Assembly (NCBI GenBank): GCA_052035295.1 | Contig: JBPOHS010000179.1 | Location: forward strand, 1 to 43,068 | Direction of reading: 5' to 3' | DNA length: 43,068 bases | Origin: HdN1 sp052035295 | GTDB taxonomy: Bacteria > Pseudomonadota > Gammaproteobacteria > Pseudomonadales > Ketobacteraceae | Part shown: piece after piece, positions 9,001 through 15,786 of the stretch | Layout: each line of letters begins with the position of its first letter | Position numbering within the stretch: the stretch's first letter is position 1 | Made by a program: the position numbers and the translations under genes | Notes under the pieces: generated by a model | Seen by the model: only the letters and a program-made list of their open reading frames with translations | The model's database searches: none | What the model was told of the DNA's origin: nothing

Positions 9001-9835
9001 GGCCCTCAGCACCGAGCAAGTGGCGGCCATCCCCGCCGCCGACATCACGGTGATTCCAACGGCGGCCATCAGTGGCTTCCTGGCGGATCAGTTGTCTGCG
9101 ATGTCGATGTCACAGGCCAATGCCTTTACCGGCTTTCAAACGCTCGCCATGACCGGCACGCAAACCACGGCGCTCGGTCTGGCTTCCCCGTTGATTCTCG
9201 ATCTCGATGGCAACGGCGTTCAAACCATCCCGCTCAACGACGGCACGATCTTTGCTGTAGGTGCTGACGGGATCCCATTATTGACGGGCTGGGTCGACGC
9301 AAACGACGGTTTGCTCGTGCTGGACCGCAATAATGACGGCCAAATCACCGACGGCAGCGAGCTGTTCGGGACTGCCACGGCAAATGCCGACGGCAATTTG
9401 GCGCCGGATGGGTTTGCCGCTTTGGCCGAGTTCGATGAAAACGGAGATCTTATGATTACCGCCGCCGACAACATTTTCAGCACGCTGCGCGTCTGGGTGG
9501 ATGCCAACCTGGATGCCATCAGCCAACCCAACGAGCTCAAAACGCTGGACAGCCTGGGCATTGACGCCCTGCATTTGTCCTCGCGTGCGGGTGTCAGCTT
9601 CAATAACGGCAACTGGGTGGGTCGCGAAGGCAGTTACATGACCAGTGATGGCCAGGTACATCAGATGCACGACGTGTGGTTCCGTACCGATGACATTCCG
9701 ATGGTCACCGAAACCCATGCCGCCGTGCAGGCCCATAACACACACCGGGATGTGACGCTGGAGCCGTCCTATGACGAGAGCCAGGCACTGCAGCTTCTGA
9801 TTGCCAAGGACACCATTACGACCACGTGGCCGTAA
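3062..9835 (+). CDS. Giant octapeptide-repeat protein with calcium-binding type C-terminus
   Basis: 2257 residues, starting at GTG 3062 (GAGG upstream). Residues 6-2037 are 254 consecutive octads of consensus L-[ST]-T-x-Q-[IVL]-x-A, without a single insertion or deletion. From residue 2038 the chain changes to LASPLILDLDGNG, GLLVLDRNNDG and ITDGSELFG, then DENGDLMI and WVDANLDAIS. This is the Asp-rich EF-hand-like module seen at the C-terminus of many large RTX/FrpC-type exported proteins. There is no N-terminal signal peptide, which with that C-terminus points to type I secretion, but no T1SS genes are nearby and no classic GGxGxDxLx nonapeptides are seen. Likely a surface, biofilm or adhesion-type protein; the function is not known to me. 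The stop codon abuts the inverted-repeat element at 9838. Long reverse-strand frames inside this gene are by-products of its periodic composition. Confidence 0.85.
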   Translation: MALKDLTPAEIAALGNSEVAAITAAQIMTLSTEQVAALTASQIPSLTNTAIGGLTTAHMTVLSNSVVQALTAAQAGALRSNQLAALSASQISSLDVEDVAAITAAAARGLDASDMGALSAAQVAALRTGAVAALTSTAISGLSASQIEALSASQLSSMTTAQVRNLTGTQIAAIETADLAAMKALQIAAIESQDMASITVNQITALGSHQFFRLTSVQIDALTPTQISAIETQDLAALQATAIAGLDASAMAALSTQQIAGLRTVQVAAFSSLQMQALSNDQLSALTTAQAAVLKSSQLAALSASQLQALETADVAALTIGAVAGINASSFSQLTTAQISALTSRQIANLATGVVAALSNDQIVALGTTDLSALRTAHITAMSAGQLGAFSTDQIANLGTHHIAAMETADLNGLSTAQVQALTTRQAGALKSAQLAAFSDTQLGAIETQDMAALTTQALQGLNAAQVTTLGTHQLAAMGSKQIAALATDRISALSNEQLVALTTSGAAALRSAQLAALSNSQLNALETADVAALSTLALPGLSTAQLVGWSTTQIAALATHQLGALRSLQISSLTEDQMAALSASQLRSLRTQQIAALTSRQIGAIETGDLANLTTQQVAAIGSHTLSALSSDQLSALTTQQAAALRSAQVAALSAEQLNSLDTQDLAALSTAALNALGTQQLADMAAAQVSALTTRQVGALRTALISALTTDQVAALTSDQVVALKTAQIATLSSTQISALDTEDIAALGTQQVVAIQTSVIDALTDEQIVALSTRQAAALTSAQVAALTTDQLLAMESEDLAALSVSAVKGFSTAQYLSLGTNGISTLTTAQVATLGTDAISQLSTAQIAVFSTAQIATLSSAQLAAMGTSQIAAIETVDLASLTASSLNGLSSLQVRALDSNQIAALTTAQLNSMTSTQLEGLDTTQIQALTTQQVATLPTSLINSLSTQQFAAFETQDFAALTSTQIAQLESRDVAALTTDHIVALTTRQASVLRSSHLAALSTSQIHAMETADVAVLTSAALQSLTSVQLANLSTDQVAALTATQVASLTTRTLAGLSTDQVVALGTHQAAALGSRQLASLSTSQISNLETADLAALTTGTLQGLTTTQAAALTTNQLGSLRTIQVATLETENIAAFTTDQIAALTTAQAAAMRSGQIRALGTNQIDALETADLAALTTAALQGFTTVQIPTLSTEQIASLTTAQLTSLATTRIAVLETNQIASLTTQQAAALTTQQLVGMSSTQIAAFETEDFAALSTAQIVSLQTADMTALSTAQVVALTTLQAGALRSSQLGVLSTVQLAALDTEDLAAFSTQGLQGLTTQQMVGLQTSAIASLTSTQVSALRSSQAGAFSTDQIVALDTLQISALRSSHLVALNSDQIGAFNSDDIAALTSTAISGLTTANIGGLSSTQVAALSTTQIGALSTAVVAGFSTSQLDLFSTDQIAALSTSQVVALGTTQVGALSTDDFSAFTSLQVSVLQTEDMVALTTNQILSLTTTQAGALRSQQVSAWSTTQLAVLETADLAALTSTAVKGLSTQQMQALTTDHMGALTTDQVTAFNTQQWSALTTQQLVALHTDQASAMTSAQLTTLSTDQWLALETEDVAALSTSAITGLNSDQIAAMDSRFITALTSDQVATLSSEQITHFDTTQIDYLSADQLAALSTAAIVALSTEQITSLATDALASLTTVQIPVLETADIVVLSTDQIVALTVDQAGVLTATHAAALRTDQIKAIEVDDLASMAPASIAGFTTDQIPWLRDEQIVSLGTHQVVALTSTQISSLTSDQVVALTNDQVVVLTTAQIAAFTTSQIAAIELDDMAVLTSQQFAAIETVDIASLTNSQVEVLTTTHFAALSANQLAAMTTTQITHIEATDISAISNAALQGLTTDQLAALTTEQVAALSTTQIASLSTAAIDALSDSQFEALTTEQFQVLSQTQFSNLSTHDFTLLTTAHIAAITTRQMSVIDADRIAALSTEQVAAIPAADITVIPTAAISGFLADQLSAMSMSQANAFTGFQTLAMTGTQTTALGLASPLILDLDGNGVQTIPLNDGTIFAVGADGIPLLTGWVDANDGLLVLDRNNDGQITDGSELFGTATANADGNLAPDGFAALAEFDENGDLMITAADNIFSTLRVWVDANLDAISQPNELKTLDSLGIDALHLSSRAGVSFNNGNWVGREGSYMTSDGQVHQMHDVWFRTDDIPMVTETHAAVQAHNTHRDVTLEPSYDESQALQLLIAKDTITTTWP
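3077..9172 (+). repeat. 254 tandem 24-bp (8-residue) repeats with a 648-bp superperiod
   Basis: Octads counted by eye from residue 6. Acidic octads of type LETADLAA fall at octads 12, 39, 66, 93, 120, 147, 174, 201, 228 and again at 29, 56, 83, 110, 137, 164, 191, 218. Both series have a step of exactly 27 octads (216 residues, 648 bp), giving alternating gaps of 17 and 10. Many of these acidic octads sit in a fixed cassette: LTTxQAxA three before, L[RK]SxQLAA two before, and a Gly-ended octad (LTTxALQG) just after. Codons differ between copies (compare 3989 and 4637), so the DNA copies are old while the protein pattern is conserved. Confidence 0.9.
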
Positions 9836-9837
9836 TG

Positions 9838-10032
9838 ATTCACCCGACATTCAAAGGTATCTGTACCACTGATGTATTGAGGGATTTGGCGGGAGATCGT
9901 TTCAGGAACGTCGCCGGCATGGATGCCGGCGTCGAGCCTACAGGGATGTATCTACGGCGTTTCCTGCAACGATCTCCCGCCAGGGCCCTGAGCCACAGTC
10001 TTCAAACAGATGCCTTTGAATGCCGGGTGAAT
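9838..10032. repeat. Nested inverted-repeat element, copy A (MITE/REP-like)
   Basis: 195 bp starting two bases after the stop codon of the giant gene. Outer arms 9838-9863 and 10007-10032 are 26-nt inverted repeats with 2 mismatches. Inner arms 9888-9908 and 9961-9981 are 21-nt inverted repeats with 1 mismatch. The 52-bp core 9909-9960 holds a 9-bp palindrome (CGCCGGCAT / ATGCCGGCG at 9912-9931) and the sequence GAGCCTACAGGGATGTAT. The core is 50/52 identical to the reverse complement of the core in copy B at 25864-25915. It lies between two convergent genes and carries no open frame of note. Confidence 0.9.
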
Positions 10033-10066
10033 AACAATGAGGCGCGCAGCAGCCTGATGAAATGAA

Positions 10067-12427
10067 TCAATTGCCGCGCATCCACATCATCAGTTTTTCC
10101 TTGAGAATATCCTTGTTGAGCGGTTTGGCAATCAGATCGTTCATGCCCACCGACATACAACGCATGCGGGCTTCGTAATCACTATTGGCAGTCACCGCGA
10201 TGATGGGGCAGTGAACGCCGTCGTTACGCATTGCTTCGGCCGACGCAAACCCATCCATCACCGGCATCTGCAAATCCATCAGTACCACATCAAACGACTG
10301 GGAACGGGTCATGTCCAGCGCGATCTGGCCGTTTTCAGCCACGGCGGTTGTCAGTCCGAATTTCTTGACCAGCGCATTCAGCACCTTGGCATTGACCTGA
10401 TTATCCTCCACGATCAACACGCTCCCCGCCAGCGCCTTGTCGGCCAGCGGTCTGACTTCCAGATCCGGCTGCATCGGCACGTGAACATGAAAGGTACTGC
10501 CCTCACCCGCCCGACTTTCCAGAGAAATGCTCGCGCCCAGAATATCTGCAATGCGCTTGCAGGCGGTCAAACCAATTCCCAATCCTTCATGGGACCGCTG
10601 ATAGCCCTGCGACACCTGCGTAAAACTGTCGTAAATTGCATGCTGAAACTGTTCCGGAATACCCGGCCCACTATCCGCCACGGTCAGATCGATCCCATCT
10701 GCGCCCCGTTGGACCTGCAACAGCACCCTGCCCGTGTCCGTGTATTTGCAAGCATTTTCCACCAGGGGAATCAGCATCCGCACCAATAGATAGTCGTCAC
10801 CCCGGTAGGCGATGATGTCATCGCCGGTCTTCTCGATCTGGAAGCTGACGGGTTTGTTGAACAGATAGGCATCCGCCACCCGCACCGCATGACGCAACAA
10901 CTGCTCGACATAGAAACTGCGCAGGTGCGGCTTGACCTCGGCGTTTTCGGTTTCCGCCAGCATGATCAGGTTTTCCACCTGGGTCGACAGGCGATCGGCA
11001 CCGAATTTGATGAATTTCTGCAGCGACAGTTTTTCGTCTTCACTGGCAACATCGTTGAGCTGACCTACCGACGCGCTGATGGCATTAAGTGGTGTGCGCA
11101 GCTCATGACTGATGGCCATGATGAAACGGTCTTTCTTGCGATGGTCTTCCTCGGCCAGTGACAGGGCATCCTGCAGTTTCTGGTTGGCATCACGCAACAC
11201 CTCGGCCGAACGTTTGTCGACGTCAGCCGCGTGACTGAGCGCCAGACTGTTCTCGCGCCGCAGCACATTGATGCGATCCGCCAGCGCGAACGACAACACC
11301 AGCACTTCGGCAATTTCCCCGAGTTGCAACGCAATGCCGACAAAAAAGGTACGCGGAATGAACGCCAGCTGTCCTGCGGCATAAATGACATTGCAGACAA
11401 TCAGGAACGCCCAGGCAAAAATGAAATAACGGGCAGAGGTATTGCCCGCCCGATAGTTCATGACGCCGAATACCATCGACAATACCGACCACACTACCGA
11501 CAAACCGATCATCGTCAGTATCGAGTAATGGTAAGGAATCCATATCGCCATCAGCATCAATACCAGTACGGTTGCCATATACGCCAAGGCAAACTTGTCC
11601 AGCGTCGGATTCAACTGTCGCAGCTGCAGGAATCCACGGGCGAACTGCGTGGCGAACAGCAGCGTCAAACACCCGCTGAACACCACACAATGGTCGTTCC
11701 ACCAGACCATGTCAGGCCAGAGAAACTGGAAACCCACGCCTTCCAGCGAGGCCACCAGCAAACAAAAACACAGCACAAACGCCACGTAATACAGGTAGTT
11801 GGCATCACGCACCGAGAACCAGAGAAAAAAGTTATAGGCTGCAATAATCAACAGCGCGCCAAAGAAGAAGCCAAAGCCCAGCGTCTTGATGGTGTTTTCT
11901 GCATAGAACGCGTGAGGCTCCCACAACTGCATGGGCAACTGCAGACTGCTGGCGGATTGGGCAATCACATAGAGCTGGTAGTCTGTCTGTGGTGCGAATT
12001 CCAAGGGCAGGACAAACAACCTGTTTTTGATCTGTCGACTGGCATATGGATAGTGATCACCCACCTGATAGCGGGTCACTATCTGCCCGTTATGGACCAG
12101 ATAAATGCCGACATGATCGAGCAAGGGGTAGGACAATACCAGCAAGCGATCCACCGGAGCAGCCGACGGGTTGGCCAAGGGCATGCGCAACCAGTAATAG
12201 CTGTTGGTATAACCGAAATTGAGAATGCTCTTGTCGTTTTGCTGCCACGGCTGCGTGTCGACATTTTGCAACAATGTTTCAATGGCCTGCGGCTCGCCCT
12301 CCCCGGCAAAGAATTCCACATTCTGATTCAGCGCCACCTGCTCTTCAAGCACACTCACGGCTACCGCCGCTGGCGACACCCCGATAAGCAGACACATCAA
12401 CCACCAACCCCAGACCAAACGATACAC
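10067..12427 (-). CDS. Hybrid sensor histidine kinase with 7TMR-DISM sensor
   Basis: 786 residues, GTG start at 12427 with GGAG upstream. Order: signal peptide (about 1-24), periplasmic 7TMR-DISMED2-type domain (about 30-165, with YWLRMPL), seven transmembrane helices (about 178-385), a short coiled coil, HisKA with phospho-acceptor His441 in SHELRTPLN, an HATPase domain with NACKYT, DSGPGIP (586-592) and GLGIGL (615-620), and a receiver with phospho-acceptor Asp718 (LMDLQMPVMDG) and Lys768. 7TMR-DISM sensors are thought to bind small ligands, often carbohydrates. The attached receiver implies a phosphorelay through an Hpt protein; the large kinase at 32734 carries an Hpt domain, but a link is speculation. 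Transcribed divergently from the GT41 gene. Confidence 0.93.
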   Translation of the reverse strand: MYRLVWGWWLMCLLIGVSPAAVAVSVLEEQVALNQNVEFFAGEGEPQAIETLLQNVDTQPWQQNDKSILNFGYTNSYYWLRMPLANPSAAPVDRLLVLSYPLLDHVGIYLVHNGQIVTRYQVGDHYPYASRQIKNRLFVLPLEFAPQTDYQLYVIAQSASSLQLPMQLWEPHAFYAENTIKTLGFGFFFGALLIIAAYNFFLWFSVRDANYLYYVAFVLCFCLLVASLEGVGFQFLWPDMVWWNDHCVVFSGCLTLLFATQFARGFLQLRQLNPTLDKFALAYMATVLVLMLMAIWIPYHYSILTMIGLSVVWSVLSMVFGVMNYRAGNTSARYFIFAWAFLIVCNVIYAAGQLAFIPRTFFVGIALQLGEIAEVLVLSFALADRINVLRRENSLALSHAADVDKRSAEVLRDANQKLQDALSLAEEDHRKKDRFIMAISHELRTPLNAISASVGQLNDVASEDEKLSLQKFIKFGADRLSTQVENLIMLAETENAEVKPHLRSFYVEQLLRHAVRVADAYLFNKPVSFQIEKTGDDIIAYRGDDYLLVRMLIPLVENACKYTDTGRVLLQVQRGADGIDLTVADSGPGIPEQFQHAIYDSFTQVSQGYQRSHEGLGIGLTACKRIADILGASISLESRAGEGSTFHVHVPMQPDLEVRPLADKALAGSVLIVEDNQVNAKVLNALVKKFGLTTAVAENGQIALDMTRSQSFDVVLMDLQMPVMDGFASAEAMRNDGVHCPIIAVTANSDYEARMRCMSVGMNDLIAKPLNKDILKEKLMMWMRGN

Positions 12428-12644
12428 TCAGGATTCTCCAGCAAAAACAGGCCATGAAACGCCACCTTTAAGCTTATGAAGGGAAAGGCCCTAATTCCAG
12501 TCGACCGACGGCAATCAGCACAAATACCTGACAGACGCCGCGCCACCCAAAGCATTCGGCATCAAGCATTTACCTGCACGATGAAAAAAAGACACTACAC
12601 TTGGGGGAAAAACCTCTGCCCATGTGTGTTGACGAAAGCGCCCT

Positions 12645-14498
12645 ATGCAAAACGCCATTCTGATCCAGCAACTTGACAGCCTTGACCTCAATACGGCCTA
12701 TAACGCAGCCCTGCAGCTTTCCGAAAAAGTCGCCCTCGAGCCGCTGCGGCTGGTCATGATCGCCGACCGGCTGGCCAAGGTGCAGCGCTCTGCCGACGTG
12801 ATCAACCTCTACCAACACTGGCTGGCGCGCTGCAAGACACCAGTCAATTACATCATCAACTTCAATCTGGGCGTTATGCTGGGCAGCCTCAACCAGATTG
12901 ACGGCGCCGAAAAGGCCTACCGTGATGCCATCGAACAACACCCGATTTTCGCGCAGGCCTGGTTCAACCTCGGCACGCTCATGGAACGCCAGCGCAAGGT
13001 AAAGGAAGCGCTCGACATCTGGCAGGACATGATCGACAAGCGAATGGTCACGCCCGATGGCACACGCGACCTGTATGTCATGTGCGAAAACAACCTGGGA
13101 CGTCTGAAAGAGGAAATCAAGCAGTACCAGGAAGCCGAAGTCCATCTGTTGCGCAGCCTGCAGGCCGATCCGCAACAGCCCAAGGTGATCCAGCACTGGG
13201 TGCACCTGCGGCAAAAGCAATGTGCCTGGCCGGTATTCACCCCCATCGAAGGCTTGAGTCTGGGTGACATGATCAAATTCACCTCGCCACTGGCCATGCT
13301 TTCCGTGAGCGGAGACCCGGGGTTGCAGCTGGCGACGTCCATGCATTTTGCCTACACACGGGTGAACTACCGCACACCGCAGCTGGCGCCCGCGCAAGGG
13401 TATCAGCACGACAAGATCCGGGTGGGCTTCCTGTCGTCGGATTTCTGCATGCATGCCGTATCCTTGCTGACCGTAGAGTTGTTCGAACTGTTCGACCGTG
13501 AACGCTTCGAACTCTATGGCTTCTGCTGGAGCAATGATGACGGCTCCGACGTGCGCGCACGCATCATCAAGGCCATGAACCATTTTGTTCGCATCAAGGA
13601 CATGGATGATCTGAGCGCCGCCCGTACCATCCTGAGCCATGAAATCGATGTACTGGTGGACCTGCATGGCCTGACCTCCGGGGCACGTCCGAATATCGTT
13701 GCGGCCAAACCCGCGCCGGTGCAAATGACGTATCTGGGATTCCCGGGGCCGACCGGCCTGCCCGGCATCGATTATGTGTTTGCCGACCGGTTCCTCATTC
13801 CCGACCATGAAAAAGCTTATTACTCCGAAGAACCGCTGTACCTGCCCAACGTCTACCAGAGCAGCGATCGCAAACGCGCCGTGGGGGCCTTGCCAACGCG
13901 TGCACAATGCGGACTTCCGGATGACAAATTCGTTTTCTGCAGTTTCAACAACAATTATAAATTCAACGAGGAAACCTTCGACTGCTGGCTACGGATTCTG
14001 CAGCGCGTCCCCGACAGCGTTCTCTGGCTGCTGGCCGACAATCAGTGGGCACAGCAAAATCTCACCGACTATGCACGTCGCCACGACATTGATCCGGCCC
14101 GCCTGATTTTCGCGCCACGCGTCGCCCCTGCCGATTACCTGGCCCGTTATACTGCCGCCGACGTGTTCCTCGACAGCTATCCGTTCAATGCAGGTACTAC
14201 CGCCAATGATGCCCTGTTCATGGGATTACCGGTGCTGACACGCTCCGGCCGTACTTTCGCCGCCCGCATGGCGGGGGCACTGCTGACAGCACTGAAATTG
14301 CCGGAACTGATCACTTACAATTTGCAAGACTATGAAGAGCGCGCCGTACAACTGGCCCAACAGCCGGCGCTGCTCGCCGACCTCAAACGTCGTCTGATCG
14401 AAGGCCGACAAACCTCCCCGTTGTTCGACATGCCGCAATTCGTGAAGGATTTTGAGGAAGCGCTTGCCTCGAAAGTGCTACGCGCAGGCGCCACCTGA
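12645..14498 (+). CDS. TPR / O-GlcNAc transferase-like glycosyltransferase (GT41, SPINDLY-type)
   Basis: 617 residues. The N-terminus (about 10-190) is helical TPR-type sequence (AWFNLGTLMERQ, EKAYRDAIEQHP). The rest is a two-lobed GT41 catalytic region: VGFLSSDFCMH (His270, aligning by motif with the catalytic-region His of human OGT), FCSFNNNYKF (Lys439, the UDP-contacting Lys position) and SYPFNAGTTANDALFMGLPVL (about 511-531). The family transfers GlcNAc or another sugar to Ser/Thr of proteins; bacterial members often modify flagellins or surface proteins, and the substrate here is unknown. ATG 12645 is the first in-frame start; its ribosome site is weak. The MFS gene starts 13 bp after its stop codon, so the two are probably cotranscribed. 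Confidence 0.9.
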   Translation: MQNAILIQQLDSLDLNTAYNAALQLSEKVALEPLRLVMIADRLAKVQRSADVINLYQHWLARCKTPVNYIINFNLGVMLGSLNQIDGAEKAYRDAIEQHPIFAQAWFNLGTLMERQRKVKEALDIWQDMIDKRMVTPDGTRDLYVMCENNLGRLKEEIKQYQEAEVHLLRSLQADPQQPKVIQHWVHLRQKQCAWPVFTPIEGLSLGDMIKFTSPLAMLSVSGDPGLQLATSMHFAYTRVNYRTPQLAPAQGYQHDKIRVGFLSSDFCMHAVSLLTVELFELFDRERFELYGFCWSNDDGSDVRARIIKAMNHFVRIKDMDDLSAARTILSHEIDVLVDLHGLTSGARPNIVAAKPAPVQMTYLGFPGPTGLPGIDYVFADRFLIPDHEKAYYSEEPLYLPNVYQSSDRKRAVGALPTRAQCGLPDDKFVFCSFNNNYKFNEETFDCWLRILQRVPDSVLWLLADNQWAQQNLTDYARRHDIDPARLIFAPRVAPADYLARYTAADVFLDSYPFNAGTTANDALFMGLPVLTRSGRTFAARMAGALLTALKLPELITYNLQDYEERAVQLAQQPALLADLKRRLIEGRQTSPLFDMPQFVKDFEEALASKVLRAGAT

Positions 14499-14511
14499 GG
14501 CATTCGCGAAC

Positions 14512-15774
14512 ATGGCAGTTTCCGCTCCACCTTCGGCGTCGACGCCACCTGAAGATTTATTCCGCAACCGCTCGTTCTGGATCTATTGGTGCGCGCGCGT
14601 GTTCTCGATACTCGGCGCGCAAATACAGACCGTCGCCATCGGCTGGGAAATTTATGCCATCACCCACGACCCGATGGCGTTGGGCATTGCCGGCCTACTG
14701 CAATTTCTGCCTGCACTACTCTTCACCCTTGCTTCGGGACAGGTGGCCGACAGCTTCAATCGCCGCCACATTGTCACCCTCAGTCAGGTTGGCTACGTAC
14801 TTATCGCCTTCTGGTTGTGGTGGGGCGCCAGCCACGCGCAGCTGACAGCGACCGGGCTGTATGTGGTGGCCTTCCTGTTCGGTACCGTGCGCACCTTTGA
14901 ATTCCCTTGCGCTGCCGCCGTGCTGCCCGGTCTGGTCAGAAACGATCAGCTGCCACGCGCCATCAGCCTCACCAGTTCTGCCCGTCAGGCGGCACTTATC
15001 GGCGGCCCGGCACTGGGCGGCGTGCTTTACGCCCTGCACGTCTACGCAGCCTTCGGCGTGTCGACCCTGCTGTTTGCCAGTGCCGGCATTGCCACCTGGG
15101 CTGTGCGTTATGAGCAGTCACGTAACCGCGCGGGTAAAACCAGCCTCAAAACCATGCTCGCAGGCATTGCATATATACGCACACAACCGATATTACTCGG
15201 GGCAATATCGCTGGATTTGTTTGCCGTGTTGCTGGGAGGGGTCACCGCATTATTGCCGGTATTCTCGCGGGATATTCTCGATGCCGGCCCGACCGGCCTG
15301 GGCTTTCTGCGCGCCGCACCGGGCGTTGGCGCCCTGCTGATGTCGCTCTACCTCGTGCGTTATCCCATCACCCGCAATGCGGGGAAAATTCTCTACGCGT
15401 CGGTTGCCTTGTTCGGGCTTTCCACGCTGGTTTTTGCGTTTTCCACCTCAGTCACGCTATCCATCCTGGCCATGATTATTCTGGGTGCTGCCGATATGGT
15501 GAGTGTGGTTGTGCGCGACAGTGTCGTGCAACTCGAAACGCCAGACGAAATGCGCGGCCGCGTCAATTCCGTCAACTGGCTGTTCATAGGTGCTTCCAAT
15601 CAACTCGGCGAATTCGAATCAGGGGTCACGGCGGCCTGGTGGGGCCCGGTCACCTCCGCCGCCGTCGGCGGTATCGGCACCCTGTTGATCACGCTGGGGT
15701 GGATAAAACTGTTCCCGGCATTGTGGCAGCGCAATTCTTTGGTAGAAGAGCAACCGGTAAAAGAGCCGCGATAG
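14512..15774 (+). CDS. MFS transporter of the EntS/MFS_3 type
   Basis: 420 residues from ATG 14512 (GAGG 11 nt upstream). The frame is open further upstream, but that part overlaps the end of the glycosyltransferase and is not hydrophobic. About 12 membrane helices. The N-terminal half has the family's typical QTVAIGWEIYAIT and LASGQVADSFNRRHI loop, and the C-terminal half has DEMRGRVNSVNWLFIGASNQLG. Relatives include the enterobactin exporter EntS and various drug or siderophore exporters; the substrate is not predictable. Cotranscription with the GT41 gene is likely. The stop codon lies 12 bp from the convergent nrtR stop, with a short AGCCGC/GCGGCT inverted repeat spanning the junction. 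Confidence 0.9.
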   Translation: MAVSAPPSASTPPEDLFRNRSFWIYWCARVFSILGAQIQTVAIGWEIYAITHDPMALGIAGLLQFLPALLFTLASGQVADSFNRRHIVTLSQVGYVLIAFWLWWGASHAQLTATGLYVVAFLFGTVRTFEFPCAAAVLPGLVRNDQLPRAISLTSSARQAALIGGPALGGVLYALHVYAAFGVSTLLFASAGIATWAVRYEQSRNRAGKTSLKTMLAGIAYIRTQPILLGAISLDLFAVLLGGVTALLPVFSRDILDAGPTGLGFLRAAPGVGALLMSLYLVRYPITRNAGKILYASVALFGLSTLVFAFSTSVTLSILAMIILGAADMVSVVVRDSVVQLETPDEMRGRVNSVNWLFIGASNQLGEFESGVTAAWWGPVTSAAVGGIGTLLITLGWIKLFPALWQRNSLVEEQPVKEPR

Positions 15775-15786
15775 AAGAACCTGCGG

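Noticed and set aside
5678..9019. Long reverse-strand open frames (up to about 400 codons) opposite the octad-repeat gene
   Set aside because: They mirror the 24-bp period of the forward gene, are Gly/Arg/Gln/His-rich, lack ribosome sites and have no domain signals. They are by-products of repetitive codon composition.
3062..9835. TAL-effector-like DNA-binding repeats (LTPxQVVAIA resemblance)
   Set aside because: The repeat unit is 8 residues rather than 33-35, there are no variable di-residues at fixed positions, and the C-terminus is of a calcium-binding secreted type.
11231..12457. 408-codon forward frame opposite the 7TM hybrid kinase
   Set aside because: The minus-strand gene has all kinase motifs and a good start; the forward frame is Gln/His/Arg-rich antisense composition with no recognisable domain.
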